Shown piece by piece: positions 50,673-62,559 of a DNA stretch of 64,000 nt. The notes beneath the pieces are model-generated. The model saw nothing but the letters and a program-made list of their open reading frames with translations. It was not told the origin of the DNA and did not search any database. Positions within the stretch are counted from its first letter, which is position 1, and the number at the start of each line of letters is the position of its first letter. Position numbers and translations under genes: made by a program. The stretch is from Streptomyces sp. NBC_01306. Lineage in GTDB: Bacteria > Actinomycetota > Actinomycetes > Streptomycetales > Streptomycetaceae. The stretch covers positions 2,483,501 to 2,547,500 of the forward strand of contig NZ_JAPEPC010000001.1 in NCBI RefSeq assembly GCF_026340465.1. The letters are read 5' to 3'.

Positions 50673-50727
50673 GGAGTTGACGCGCTGACGCGCTGACGGC
50701 CGACCGAACCGGCACGCCGCAGCACCA

Positions 50728-50763
50728 GCCGCACCCGCCGCACCCGCCGCACCCGCCGCACCC
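50728..50763. repeat. Four 9-bp GCCGCACCC repeats
   Basis: GCCGCACCC is repeated four times without change between the PEP mutase-like gene and the mdh terminator. Confidence 0.95.
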
Positions 50764-50778
50764 GCCCGACGACACAGA

Positions 50779-50812
50779 ACGCCCCCGGCGACCACATGGT
50801 CACCGGGGGCGT
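50779..50812. terminator. Terminator between convergent genes (mdh side)
   Basis: ACGCCCCCGG (50779-50788) pairs with CCGGGGGCGT (50803-50812), and the stem extends through GACCA/TGGTC to a small loop with one mismatch. It lies about 75 nt past the mdh stop at 50888. Confidence 0.8.
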
Positions 50813-50887
50813 TCCTGCAAGCAACAGGCCTGCAAGCAGCAGAGCGGCAGCTCCGCAGAGCCACAGAGCGGACAAACGGGGTCCGGC

Positions 50888-53040
<2,153 letters not shown>

Positions 53041-53051
<11 letters not shown>

Positions 53052-53895
53052 TGCGCTCCGCCGCCTCCACGACGTTCACCAGCAGCTGCGCGCGGGTCAT
53101 CGGGCCCACACCGCCCGGGTTCGGAGAGACCCAGCCGGCCACCTCCGCGACGCCGGGGTGCACATCTCCGGCGATCTTGCCGTTCTCGTCCCGGCTGACG
53201 CCGACATCGAGGACAGCGGCGCCCGGCTTGACGTCCTCGGGGTTGATGATGTGCCGGACACCGGCAGCGGAGACGATGATGTCCGCCTGCTTGAGCATCG
53301 CGGGAAGGTCACGGGTGCCGGTGTGGCACTGCGTGACGGTCGCGTTCTCGGACTTACGGGTCAGCAGCAGCGGGATCGAGCGGCCGACGGTGATACCGCG
53401 GCCGACGACCACGACATGCGCCCCGTTGATCTCCACACCGTGGTGACGGAGCAGCTGGATGATGCCGTACGGGGTGCAGGGCAGCGGCCCCTCCTCGTTC
53501 AGCACCAGCTTGCCGAGGCTCGTCGGGTGCAGCCCGTCGGCGTCCTTGGCCGGGTCCATCAGCCCCAGGACGCGGTTGGTGTCGATGCCCTTGGGGAGCG
53601 GCAACTGCACGATGTATCCGGTGCATTCGGGGTTCTCGTTGAGCTCCCGGACGACCGCCTCGATGTCCTCCTGCGTTGCGGTGTCGGGGAGTTCGCGCTG
53701 GATGGACCCGATACCGACCTCGGCGCAGTCGCGGTGCTTGCCGTTGACGTACCACCGGCTGCCCGGGTCGTCACCGACGAGCAGGGTGCCGAGACCGGGG
53801 GCCACCCCCTTCTCCTTGAGGGCCGCCACGCGGACGGTCAGATCGGACTTGATCGCGGCCGCGGTGGCCTTGCCATCGAGAATCTGGGCTGTCAT
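53041..53895 (-). CDS. folD: Bifunctional methylenetetrahydrofolate dehydrogenase/cyclohydrolase
   Basis: The 284-residue enzyme interconverts methylene-, methenyl- and formyl-THF, feeding purN and purH with one-carbon units. The catalytic lysine is in [11 protein letters not shown] (about 46-56), [12 protein letters not shown] is at about 91-102, and the NADP site is [18 protein letters not shown] (about 160-177). The ATG at 53895 starts [13 protein letters not shown]. It is translationally coupled to the DUF3017 gene. Confidence 0.97.
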
Positions 53896-54108
53896 ACGAG
53901 CCATTCTTCCAGGGGGCGTCATGATCGCCCAAGTTGCACTTGCACAACACATAGGGACTGCGACTGGACAAACTTACGCGCCATTTAGAAGCATGTGGTC
54001 CGCAGTGCCGCGGGCCGGTGTCGGGGGGCAGACCGCTCTGACGTTTCTTTCACCAATCCTCCGCTCGAACCGCGACGTCCCCGCATGAACCAACGGAGGA
54101 ATTCAGCC

Positions 54109-54732
54109 ATGAGCTTCGGCGACCCGAACCCGAACAACCCCTACGGCCCGCCGCCGGGGCAGCCGCAGGGCCAGCCCCAGCAGCCGCCGCAGCCGGGTTA
54201 CGGATACCCGCAGCAGGCGCCGCAGGGCGTGCCGCAGCAGCCGGGCTACGGCTACCCGCAGGCCCCGCCGGTCCAGCAGCCCTACGGTGGCGGCTACCCG
54301 CAGCAGCCCGGTTACGGCGGCGGCCGGCCCCCGTACGCGGGCTGGTGGAGCCGGTTCGCCGCCCTCCTGATCGACGCGATATGCATCTCCATCCCGTACG
54401 GCATCCTCATCGGCATCGGTGGCGCCGTGGGCGGCGGCGTGGGCTCGACCGTCGCGGTGCTCGGCATCCTCGTCGGCATCGGGCTCGGCCTCTTCAAGAT
54501 CTACAAGGAGGGCACCACGGGCCAGTTCCTCGGCAAGAAGGCCCTCGGTATCAGCCTGCTGCGCGAGGCCGACGGCCAGACCCTGGGCTTCGGCATGGCG
54601 TTCGTCCGCTACCTCGCCCACTTCGTGGACAGCATCGCCTGCTACCTGGGCTGGCTGTGGCCGGCGTGGGACTCCAAGAAGCAGACGTTCGCGGACAAGA
54701 TCTGCTCGACCGTGGTCGTCAAGGTCGGCTGA
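54109..54732 (+). CDS. RDD-family membrane protein
   Basis: The 207-residue protein has a disordered Pro/Gln/Gly/Tyr N-terminus (1-75, PQQPGYGYPQ repeats) and a C-terminal RDD domain with about three membrane helices, starting YAGWWSRFAALLIDAICISIPYGILIGIGGAVGG and including TTGQFLGKKALGISLLRE. RDD proteins may be channels or transport helpers; the function here is unknown. The ATG at 54109 has GGAGGA upstream. It runs divergent from folD and ends at a bidirectional terminator. Confidence 0.9.
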   Translation: MSFGDPNPNNPYGPPPGQPQGQPQQPPQPGYGYPQQAPQGVPQQPGYGYPQAPPVQQPYGGGYPQQPGYGGGRPPYAGWWSRFAALLIDAICISIPYGILIGIGGAVGGGVGSTVAVLGILVGIGLGLFKIYKEGTTGQFLGKKALGISLLREADGQTLGFGMAFVRYLAHFVDSIACYLGWLWPAWDSKKQTFADKICSTVVVKVG

Positions 54733-54750
54733 CCCGCACCCTGCTGGACC

Positions 54751-54795
54751 CGGGGGCCGTAACCCGGCGCGTATCGCGCCGAGTTACGGCCCCCG
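54751..54795. terminator. Bidirectional terminator, RDD/purH
   Basis: Arms CGGGGGCCGTAAC (54751-54763) and GTTACGGCCCCCG (54783-54795) are perfect complements, and the interior GGCGCG/CGCGCC (54766-54780) extends the stem to a 3-nt loop. It lies between convergent genes. Confidence 0.92.
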
Positions 54796-54886
54796 GCCGT
54801 ATCCCGTACGGCCGGCCCCGCACGGAGCGCCCCACATGGAGAGCCCCGTACGGACAGCCCTGTACCGGCAGCCCTGTACCGGCGGC

Positions 54887-56455
54887 TCAGTGGAAGAAGT
54901 GCCGCGTACCCGTGAAGTACATCGTCACGCCCGCCTTCTTGGCAGCCTCCACGACCAGCTCGTCACGGACCGAGCCGCCCGGCTGCACCACAGCACTGAC
55001 CCCCGCGTTCGCCAGGATCTCGAAGCCGTCGGGGAACGGGAAGAAGGCGTCCGAGGCCGCGTACGCCCCCCGCGCCCGCTCCTCGCCCGCGCGCTCGACG
55101 GCGAGCTTCGCGGAGTCGACCCGGTTGACCTGCCCCATCCCGACGCCGACGGACGCGCCGTCCTTGGCGAGCAGAATCGCGTTGGACTTCACCGCGCGGC
55201 ACGCCTTCCAGGCGAACGACAGCTCGGCCAGCCCGGCCGCGTCGAGCGCATCGCCGGACGCGAGCGTCCAGTTGGCGGGGTCGTCACCGTCGGCCTGGAG
55301 CCGGTCGGCGACCTGGAGCAGCGCGCCGCCGTCGATCTGCTTGACCTCGGCCGCGGCCGAGGGGGCATCGGGACAGCGCAGCACCCGGATGTTCTTCTTG
55401 CGTGCCAGCACGTCGACCGCGCCGTCCTCGTACGCCGGAGCGACGACGACCTCGGTGAAGATGGGGGCGATCTGCTCGGCGAGCGCCACGGTGACCGGGC
55501 GGTTGACGGCGATCACACCGCCGTACGCGGACACCGGGTCACAGGCGTGCGCCTTGCGGTGGGCCTCCGCGAGGTCGGCGCCGATCGCGATGCCGCACGG
55601 ATTGGCGTGCTTGATGATCGCCACGCAGGGCTCGGTGTGGTCGTACGCGGCCCGGCGCGCGGCGTCGGTGTCCGTGTAGTTGTTGTACGACATCTCCTTG
55701 CCGTGCAGCTGCTCGGCCTGGGCGAGGCCGCCCGTACCGGAGACGTACAGCGCGGCGCCCTGGTGCGGGTTCTCGCCGTAGCGCAGGACGTTTCCGCGCT
55801 CGTACGTGGCGCCGAGGAACTCGGGGAAGCCGCTGTCGTCGGCGGCCGCGTAGTCATCGGCGAACCAGCCGGCGACCGCCACGTCGTACGCGGCGGTGTG
55901 CCGGAACGCCTCGGCGGCGAGCCGCTTGCGGGCGGTCAGGTCGAAGCCGCCGCCGCGGACGGCGGTGAGGACGTCCGTGTACCGCTCCGGGCTGGTGACG
56001 ACGGCCACCGACGGGTGGTTCTTGGCCGCGGCCCGGACCATCGAGGGGCCGCCGATGTCGATCTGCTCGACGCACTCGTCGGGCGTGGCACCGGACGCGA
56101 CGGTCTCGGTGAAGGGGTAGAGGTTCACCACGACCAGGTCGAAGGGCTCCACCTCCAGCTCGGCGAGCTGCCTGCGGTGGTCCGCCAGGCGCAGATCGGC
56201 GAGGATCCCGGCGTGCACACGGGGGTGCAGCGTCTTGACCCGGCCGTCGAGGCACTCCGGGAAACCGGTGAGCTCCTCGACCTTGGTGACCGGCACACCG
56301 GCGGCGGCGATCTTCGCCGCGGTGGATCCGGTGGAGACGAGCGTGACGCCCGCCTCGTGCAGCCCGAGGGCCAGCTCCTCCAGACCCGACTTGTCGTAGA
56401 CGCTGACGAGCGCGCGCCGGATGGGCTTAACGGTGTCCGTGTTCTCGGTGTGCAC
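54887..56455 (-). CDS. purH: AICAR transformylase/IMP cyclohydrolase
   Basis: The 522-residue bifunctional enzyme performs the last two steps of IMP synthesis. An N-terminal MGS-like cyclohydrolase domain (about 8-195: [39 protein letters not shown]) is followed by the transformylase domain with the AICAR-site [12 protein letters not shown], the catalytic KHANPCG and the C-terminal [28 protein letters not shown]. The GTG at 56455 is inside the end of purN (29-bp overlap), so the two are coupled. The ribosome-binding site is modest. Confidence 0.97.
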   Translation of the reverse strand: MHTENTDTVKPIRRALVSVYDKSGLEELALGLHEAGVTLVSTGSTAAKIAAAGVPVTKVEELTGFPECLDGRVKTLHPRVHAGILADLRLADHRRQLAELEVEPFDLVVVNLYPFTETVASGATPDECVEQIDIGGPSMVRAAAKNHPSVAVVTSPERYTDVLTAVRGGGFDLTARKRLAAEAFRHTAAYDVAVAGWFADDYAAADDSGFPEFLGATYERGNVLRYGENPHQGAALYVSGTGGLAQAEQLHGKEMSYNNYTDTDAARRAAYDHTEPCVAIIKHANPCGIAIGADLAEAHRKAHACDPVSAYGGVIAVNRPVTVALAEQIAPIFTEVVVAPAYEDGAVDVLARKKNIRVLRCPDAPSAAAEVKQIDGGALLQVADRLQADGDDPANWTLASGDALDAAGLAELSFAWKACRAVKSNAILLAKDGASVGVGMGQVNRVDSAKLAVERAGEERARGAYAASDAFFPFPDGFEILANAGVSAVVQPGGSVRDELVVEAAKKAGVTMYFTGTRHFFH

Positions 56456-57077
56456 CGACCTGAACCTTTCGTCCCTCAATGCGGTAGCCGTTACGGGCCA
56501 GACGCCCCACGACATCGACGAGCAGCTTCCGCTCGACTTCCTTGATCCGCTCGTGAAGAGCGCTTTCGTCGTCCTGCTCCCGGATCTCGACCACACCTTG
56601 CGCGATGATCGGTCCGGTGTCGACGCCGTCGTCGACGAAGTGGACGGTGCAGCCGGTGACCCTGGCCCCGTACGCGAGCGCGTCGCGCACTCCGTGGGCG
56701 CCGGGGAAGGCGGGCAGCAGCGCCGGATGCGTATTGACGATCCGGCCGCCGAAGGCCGCGAGGAACTGCTTCCCCACGATCTTCATGAACCCGGCCGACA
56801 CGACCAGGTCGGGTGCGTAAGCGGCGGTGGCCTCGGTCAGCGCCGCGTCCCACGCGTCGCGGTCCGCGTACTCCTTCACCTTGCAGACGAAGGTCGGCAG
56901 CCCCGCGTCGCGTGCGCGGTCGAGTCCGGCGATGCCGTCGCGGTCAGCGCCGACCGCGACGATTTCGGCTCCGTAAGCGGCCGGATCGCCGGCGATTGCG
57001 TCGAGCAGGGCCTGCAGATTGGTTCCGGAACCGGAAATCAGCACGACCAGGCGGGCGGGAGAAGGCGGGGAGGCCAC
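56427..57077 (-). CDS. purN: Phosphoribosylglycinamide formyltransferase
   Basis: The 216-residue enzyme transfers formyl from 10-formyl-THF to GAR in purine synthesis. It has the GAR-binding [19 protein letters not shown] (about 10-28), [34 protein letters not shown] (about 96-129; catalytic NTH) and [15 protein letters not shown] (the catalytic Asp). The GTG at 57077 has AAAGGG 8 nt upstream. It precedes purH and, further along, the folate gene folD supplies its co-substrate. Confidence 0.97.
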   Translation of the reverse strand: MASPPSPARLVVLISGSGTNLQALLDAIAGDPAAYGAEIVAVGADRDGIAGLDRARDAGLPTFVCKVKEYADRDAWDAALTEATAAYAPDLVVSAGFMKIVGKQFLAAFGGRIVNTHPALLPAFPGAHGVRDALAYGARVTGCTVHFVDDGVDTGPIIAQGVVEIREQDDESALHERIKEVERKLLVDVVGRLARNGYRIEGRKVQVGAHREHGHR

Positions 57078-57285
57078 AGCGGGGCCCTTTCTGGATACGA
57101 CTTGTGCGGTCGTACGAATAGATCGCATCCCCCGATACGGGGAACTCTACGAACGCGCCGACCGTCGGCAACGATACCGGCACACCGAACGGCCCCCACG
57201 GGACGGGGGCACGGCCGAGAGGTAGCGTCTGGGGACAGGACCTGTCTCCCGGGCAGGAACCGAATGAGGGGAAGACGTTCACCAG

Positions 57286-58197
57286 ATGCAGGACCGACGC
57301 CACCGCGCGACTCTCCGCACCCAGCCGTACGGGCAGGGTTCACTTCTGCTGCGGGAACGCCGGCCCTCTTCGACGGAGCCGGACGACGACAACCCGTTCG
57401 CACCGCCGCCCGCGGACCGGCCGGAACAGCCCTGGCGGCCCCGGCAGCCGCAGCACCCGGCGGGCAGCGACGGCAACGGTGACGGGAGCGGCGACGGGGA
57501 CGACTCGTCCTCGTCGCCGTCGTCCCCCGGGGGCAGCCAGTGGAGCCCGGTCCAGCCGGGCCGGCACGACGGCGGGTTCGGTGGTGGTCCCCAGCGGCCG
57601 GCGGGCGGCCCCGACGACCCGGGAAGCAGGCGGAACGGCGGCCAGGGCGGCCCCGGTCCGAGCCTGCGCTGGGATCCGAAGGACCCGGCACAGCGCCGGG
57701 CGCGCTACGCGCTGCTCGCCGGAATGTGGGCCTTCTTCTTCTCCCTCTTCAACCTGCCGGAGATCGGCCTGCTCCTCGGCGCGCTCGCGCTGTACTGGGG
57801 CATCAGCGCCCTGCGCGCGAAGCCGCAGCCGGAGGCCGGCGGCGGCAAGGGCGCCGCGGCCCGGACGGCGCCGCAGCAGCCGGCCGCCCCGACCGACGGG
57901 CCGCCGCCGGGCCCGGGTGTTCCCCCGGCACCGACGGCGCCGCCCGCCCCCGGCCCGTACGCGCGTCCGTACGCCGGTGCTTCGGCCTCCGCATCGAAGC
58001 AGCAGATCACCGCTGCGGTGAGCGGCCTGGTGACCGCGGGGCTCGCGCTGCTGATCGTGATCCTCACGTTCTCGGCACAGCTGGTGTACCGGGACTACTA
58101 CACCTGCGTGAACGACGCACTGACGAAGCAGGGCCAGATCGCCTGCAACAAGAAGCTGCCGCACTCGCTGGTTCCGGTTCTCGGCACGCAGAAGTAG
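57286..58197 (+). CDS. Membrane protein with low-complexity N-terminus
   Basis: The 303-residue protein has a long Pro/Gly/Asp/Ser-rich cytoplasmic part (1-130). Helix AGMWAFFFSLFNLPEIGLLLGALALYWGISAL (about 146-177) follows, then a Pro/Ala linker and a final helix VSGLVTAGLALLIVILTFSAQLVY (about 247-270) with YTCVNDALTKQGQIAC. No family function is known. It lies between purN and perM, where M. tuberculosis has the membrane gene Rv0954 as recalled. The start may be later than 57286, since homologues probably begin near STEPDDDNPF. Confidence 0.82.
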   Translation: MQDRRHRATLRTQPYGQGSLLLRERRPSSTEPDDDNPFAPPPADRPEQPWRPRQPQHPAGSDGNGDGSGDGDDSSSSPSSPGGSQWSPVQPGRHDGGFGGGPQRPAGGPDDPGSRRNGGQGGPGPSLRWDPKDPAQRRARYALLAGMWAFFFSLFNLPEIGLLLGALALYWGISALRAKPQPEAGGGKGAAARTAPQQPAAPTDGPPPGPGVPPAPTAPPAPGPYARPYAGASASASKQQITAAVSGLVTAGLALLIVILTFSAQLVYRDYYTCVNDALTKQGQIACNKKLPHSLVPVLGTQK

Positions 58198-58229
58198 AGC
58201 TGAAGCAACCACGGGGTGGGCGGGCGGCC

Positions 58230-60242
58230 TCAGTCCTCGTCGGCGTAGGGCATGGGCGGCCAGATGTCCGGCCCGGCACCGGCCGGCTGCGACGGAAGGC
58301 CGCTCTTGCTGTCGGCGGGATCGTGATGGTCAGGGCTGCCGGCGTCCTGGTCCGGCGCCGTATCCACGGCGGGATCCGCGGCGGGCGCGGCAGCCTCGAC
58401 GGGCACGGCGGGCGCAGCAGGCACGGCAGCCTCGGCGGGCGCAGTGGGAACTGCGGGCGCCGGAAGGTCTCCCTTCTGTTCGGGGCGTTCGGGGTGTACG
58501 GGGTGTTCGGCGTGAACGAGGTGTTCGGGGTGTGCGGCGGCGGCGCTCTCAGCAGTCCCAGTGCCCTCCCCGGACGGGAGCGATGACGCGGGAGCCGCCG
58601 GATCCGCGGGAGACGCTTGAGCCACGGGAGACGCCGGAGACTCGGTCAGCACGGGGGACGAGCCCCTGTCCTGCTCATCCGTGAGGGGGAACTTCGCCAA
58701 CAGCCTCCTGGAATAGGCCCGCAGCGCGGCCCACCGCCCCACCTGCGCTGCACTGTCTGCTCCGTCGTCGTCCCCGCTGTCCTCCCTGCTGTCTTCCCTG
58801 CTGTCTTCCCTGCGGTCGTCTCCGCTGTTGTCCCCGCTGTCGTGCGTCTCCGGTTCCGCCACGGCCGGAGCTTTCGCCGGTGCCGGAGCTTTCACCGAGG
58901 CCGCAGCCGAAGCCTTCACCGGGGCCAGGACCTCCACCGGCACCGCGGCGTCCACGGCGGGCGCCACCGGGTCGGGCCTGCTGCTCCGCAGCGCCCGCCA
59001 GCGACGGACCAGTGCCACCAGAAGTCCCGTTCCCACGGTCCAGGCGAGTGTGGCCACGCTCGTCTGCCACCACACCGGGCCGAAGGACGTCAGCCTCCCG
59101 GTGCCGAGCGGGCCGCCGGACAGTGCAGCCAGAACGGCCATCGCCGCCGCACAGACGACCGCCCCCGACACCGCCATGAGCGCGGTCACGCCGAGGGTCT
59201 CGGCCCGGTCCTCCTCCCGTACCCGCGTCACGAACCAGCCGACGACGGCACCCGCGGCCAGCGGCACACCCGCGACCGCCCAGTTCAGCGGCGAACCGCC
59301 CCCCGGCCCCGGCAGAGCGGCCAACAGCGGGAAGTAGGGCAGCGCGGCATTGCCGGTGACCATGAGCGGCGTCACCACCGAACCGGTACCGAGGGTGAAG
59401 CCGGGACCGAGCGCGTACGAAGCACCCCACAACGCCGCGTTCGGTACGAGTGCGGCGGCCAGCAGCAGGACCGTGAACCGCCCCGACCAGGCACCGGTCA
59501 GCCGCAGGAACGACTCCTGCGCGGCGCCCCCGTGCCACACCAGCGAACCGCCGACCAGCAGCGCACCCCCACCGACCAGCACGGCAGCTCCGGCGGCACC
59601 GGCCCTGAGCGCGGTCGGCACCCGGGGGTGGGCGAAGGCACGCCGTACGCCGGCGGGAAGCGCCCTGCCACCGGGAAATCGCATGCGCCCCCAGCCGCTG
59701 TGCGGCTCGCGCGGGAAGGCGCGCGCCCGCCACACGCCCACCGCGGCCGCGGCACCGGCGACGAGCGGCAGATGCCACAGCGCGCTCAGCGGTACGACGG
59801 ACAGCGGCCCGCCCGAGGCGTACGCCGTGACGGCGGCGGCGACCAGCAGATAGCCGCCGGTGACCGCGCACAGAGCACCCGGCACCGATGGTCCCGGGCG
59901 GCCGTTCGCGGGGTCGAACGCTTCACGCGCGGCCCGCTGGACCAGCCAGATGGGCAGGACGACCAGCAGCATCGGCACCATGCCCAGCGGGGCGGGCACG
60001 CCGGAAGCGGTGTCCTGCCTGGTCAGCTCCGTGCCGTGGGCCAGCAGCCACAGCGCGGCGGCGACATGCAGCGCGCCGCCCGGACCGCTGTCGGGATAGG
60101 GCGAGCTGATCCACAGCAGCATCACCAGCACGGTGAGCAAGCCGAGTCCGAGCGCCGCCGCGAGCCCGCCTCGCAGCACGCAGTCGGCCAGCACGGCGGA
60201 TCGGCTCCGTACGGGGGCGAGCGACGGGCGGCGATCGGTCAT
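58230..60242 (-). CDS. perM: PerM-like (DUF6350) cell-division membrane protein
   Basis: The 670-residue polytopic membrane protein has about ten helices in residues 1-440, for example GLAAALGLGLLTVLVMLLWI, GALCAVTGGYLLVAAAVTAYA and WAVAGVPLAAGAVVGWFVTRV. A long acidic/Ala/Pro tail (about 445-670) contains an EDSREDSREDSG repeat. Mycobacterial PerM (Rv0955) is needed for division under stress and likewise precedes purN-purH. The ATG at 60242 begins MTDRRPSLAPVRSRSA; longer starts lack support. It overlaps no neighbour and converges on the plus-strand gene at 57286. Confidence 0.8.
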   Translation of the reverse strand: MTDRRPSLAPVRSRSAVLADCVLRGGLAAALGLGLLTVLVMLLWISSPYPDSGPGGALHVAAALWLLAHGTELTRQDTASGVPAPLGMVPMLLVVLPIWLVQRAAREAFDPANGRPGPSVPGALCAVTGGYLLVAAAVTAYASGGPLSVVPLSALWHLPLVAGAAAAVGVWRARAFPREPHSGWGRMRFPGGRALPAGVRRAFAHPRVPTALRAGAAGAAVLVGGGALLVGGSLVWHGGAAQESFLRLTGAWSGRFTVLLLAAALVPNAALWGASYALGPGFTLGTGSVVTPLMVTGNAALPYFPLLAALPGPGGGSPLNWAVAGVPLAAGAVVGWFVTRVREEDRAETLGVTALMAVSGAVVCAAAMAVLAALSGGPLGTGRLTSFGPVWWQTSVATLAWTVGTGLLVALVRRWRALRSSRPDPVAPAVDAAVPVEVLAPVKASAAASVKAPAPAKAPAVAEPETHDSGDNSGDDRREDSREDSREDSGDDDGADSAAQVGRWAALRAYSRRLLAKFPLTDEQDRGSSPVLTESPASPVAQASPADPAAPASSLPSGEGTGTAESAAAAHPEHLVHAEHPVHPERPEQKGDLPAPAVPTAPAEAAVPAAPAVPVEAAAPAADPAVDTAPDQDAGSPDHHDPADSKSGLPSQPAGAGPDIWPPMPYADED

Positions 60243-60390
60243 CAGGGTCACGCGGGCCATGCTGCCAACGACACGCGCTTTCGCCGCGTAACAGGCGAAG
60301 AGCGGTCGGGTCACTCAATATACGTTTTATGTACTTTTCGGACTGGCGTCCCGCGGTGAGCAGCGCTACGACAGCCCCTGGGGGCACCTC

Positions 60391-61452
60391 ATGACGGAAC
60401 TGCGCTCGCCGAAGAAGCGGCGCCGAGTACGCGAGGCGAAGTCGCCGAGCGCCGGGCAGGCAGCGGAGGACCAGTGCGAAGCGACAGCACCGGCAGAAAC
60501 GGCACCCGCACCGGACCCGCAGGAAGCACCCGCGGAACAGATCACACAAGAAGTGCGGGAAGTGCGGGAAGTACAGGGCGCGGAGGGCGCGCAGGGGTCT
60601 GGAGCCCCGCAGGCTTCACCCGACGCCTCGCCCGACCCCGAACAGCCACCGGGTGTCACCCCCGCCGAGGCCTTCGACACGCTCTACGCGCGAGCCGCGT
60701 CCGGTCTCGCCCACCAGACGTATCTGCTCACCGGCCGCCACCGGCTCGCCGGGGAGTCGGTCGAGCGCGCGTTCCACCTGGCGTGGCAGACATGGCCGGA
60801 GGTCGCGACGGACCGCGACCCGGAGGGTTGGGTACGCGCGGCGGCGTACGAGTACGCGATGTCGCCCTGGCACCGGCCGAGCCGCAGGCGCAGGCGTCGC
60901 GACCGCCGGGGCGTCGATCCGGCACAGCTGCCGCTGCGGGACGCCGTACTCCGTCTGCCGCCCGCCTACCGGCGCACCCTGCTGCTCTACGACGGGCTCG
61001 GTCTCGACCTCCCCGAGACCGCGGCCGAGACGGAAGCGAGCACACCGGCGGCTGCGAACAGGCTGCTGTACGCGCGGGCTGCCGTGGCCCGCGCCCTGCC
61101 CGATCTGGAGGAACCCGGGCTGCTCCAGGAGCATCTGGGCGCCCTCGCCCTGGCCGGTGCCGAAGCCACCCTCCCGGAGCCCCGCGCCGTCCGGACGAGG
61201 AGCGAGCGGCGTACCCGTTTCTGGACCCGGCTCACCATCAGCTGCGCCGTCCTGCTCACGGCCGCGACGACGTTCACCCTGGTCACCGCTCCGACCCACT
61301 ACGCACGGCCGACCGGCCCGCCACATCACGTGCAGGGCGTCCCGCCGCGCGGGGGCCCGCAGCGGCTGACCGCCGAGGACAAGAAGCTGCACCGGAAACT
61401 CCAGGCCATCCCGGCCAACGGCCCGGAACGCCTGGTACCGCAACTGCGCTGA
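60391..61452 (+). CDS. Sigma-factor-like membrane protein
   Basis: The 353-residue protein has an unusual layout: a charged, low-complexity N-terminus (1-85), a sigma-2-like segment (about 90-160: AFDTLYARAASGLAHQTYLLTGRHRLAGESVERAFHLAWQTWPEVA), a sigma-4-like segment (about 180-225: LPLRDAVLRLPPAYRRTLLLYDGLGLDLPETAAETEASTPAAANRLLYAR) and a membrane helix (about 277-298: WTRLTISCAVLLTAATTFTLV) with a short external tail. It looks like an ECF-derived protein turned into a membrane protein. It may be regulatory rather than a working sigma factor. Confidence 0.75.
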   Translation: MTELRSPKKRRRVREAKSPSAGQAAEDQCEATAPAETAPAPDPQEAPAEQITQEVREVREVQGAEGAQGSGAPQASPDASPDPEQPPGVTPAEAFDTLYARAASGLAHQTYLLTGRHRLAGESVERAFHLAWQTWPEVATDRDPEGWVRAAAYEYAMSPWHRPSRRRRRRDRRGVDPAQLPLRDAVLRLPPAYRRTLLLYDGLGLDLPETAAETEASTPAAANRLLYARAAVARALPDLEEPGLLQEHLGALALAGAEATLPEPRAVRTRSERRTRFWTRLTISCAVLLTAATTFTLVTAPTHYARPTGPPHHVQGVPPRGGPQRLTAEDKKLHRKLQAIPANGPERLVPQLR

Positions 61453-61505
61453 CCCCGATCCGATCCGGCCGACCCAGTCCGATCCGGCCCGGCCCGGTCC
61501 TGTCT
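61453..61505. repeat. GATCCGGCC-type short repeats
   Basis: GATCCGATCCGGCC, then CAGTCCGATCCGGCC and CCGGCCCGGTCC follow the stop codon directly, of the same style as 40566-40625. Confidence 0.7.
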
Positions 61506-61529
61506 GGAGCGCCCTGCCGCGTAACACGT

Positions 61530-61573
61530 GAGCGGGCCCGCACCCCCTGAAACCAGGAGGAACGGGCCCGCTC
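61530..61573. terminator. Terminator of sucCD
   Basis: Perfect 11-bp arms (61530-61540 and 61563-61573) lie about 80 nt past the sucD stop, between convergent genes. Confidence 0.85.
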
Positions 61574-61651
61574 CGCACTGCTCGATCCACCGGCGCTCGG
61601 CGCACCGGCGCTCGGAGTACCAGTGCCGGGACTGCCGGAAGAACCGGTCCG

Positions 61652-62539
61652 CTACGCGCCGACGAGGATCGCCCGGGCCAGCTTGGCCGTCTCGGTCGGC
61701 GTCTTGCCGACCTTGACGCCCGCAGCCTCAAGCGCTTCCTTCTTCGCCTGGGCGGTGCCGGAGGAGCCGGAGACGATGGCGCCGGCGTGGCCCATGGTCT
61801 TGCCCTCGGGCGCCGTGAAGCCCGCGACGTAGCCGACGACCGGCTTCGTCACGTTCTTCGCGATGTAGTCGGCCGCACGCTCCTCGGCGTCGCCACCGAT
61901 CTCACCGATCATCACGATGAGGTCGGTCTCGGGGTCCGCCTCGAACGCCGCGAGGGCGTCGATGTGCGTCGTACCGATGACCGGGTCGCCACCGATGCCG
62001 ACGGCCGACGAGAAGCCGATGTCGCGCAGCTCGTACATCATCTGGTAGGTCAGCGTGCCCGACTTGGAGACGAGACCGATACGGCCGGGCTTGGTGATGT
62101 CGCCCGGGATGATGCCGGCGTTGGACTGGCCGGGGGTGATCAGGCCGGGGCAGTTCGGGCCGATGATCCGGGTCTTGTCGCCCTTGGACTTGGCGTACGC
62201 GTAGAACGCGGCCGAGTCGTGGACGGCGATGCCCTCGGTGATGACGACGGCGAGCGGGATCTCGGCGTCGATCGCCTCGACGACGGCGGCCTTCGAGAAG
62301 GCCGGCGGCACGAAGAGGACCGAGACGTCAGCGCCGGTCTTCTCGATGGCCTCGGCGACCGTGCCGAACACGGGAACGTCGGTGCCGTCGAAGTCGACGG
62401 ACGTGCCGGCCTTGCGGGGGTTGACGCCGCCGACGATGTTGGTGCCGTCAGCGAGCATGAGCTTGGTGTGCTTCATGCCGGTGGCGCCGGTCATCCCCTG
62501 GACGATGACCTTGCTTTCCTTGGTCAGGAAAATAGCCAT
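61652..62539 (-). CDS. sucD: Succinyl-CoA synthetase alpha subunit
   Basis: The 295-residue subunit binds CoA and carries the active-site phosphohistidine. It has the CoA-binding N-terminus ([20 protein letters not shown], about 9-28), [10 protein letters not shown], the [14 protein letters not shown] block (about 120-133) and the phosphohistidine segment [13 protein letters not shown] (His about 252). With sucC it makes ATP or GTP from succinyl-CoA in the TCA cycle. It follows sucC by 20 bp. Confidence 0.98.
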   Translation of the reverse strand: MAIFLTKESKVIVQGMTGATGMKHTKLMLADGTNIVGGVNPRKAGTSVDFDGTDVPVFGTVAEAIEKTGADVSVLFVPPAFSKAAVVEAIDAEIPLAVVITEGIAVHDSAAFYAYAKSKGDKTRIIGPNCPGLITPGQSNAGIIPGDITKPGRIGLVSKSGTLTYQMMYELRDIGFSSAVGIGGDPVIGTTHIDALAAFEADPETDLIVMIGEIGGDAEERAADYIAKNVTKPVVGYVAGFTAPEGKTMGHAGAIVSGSSGTAQAKKEALEAAGVKVGKTPTETAKLARAILVGA

Positions 62540-62559
62540 GGTGTTGGTGACCTGTTCCC

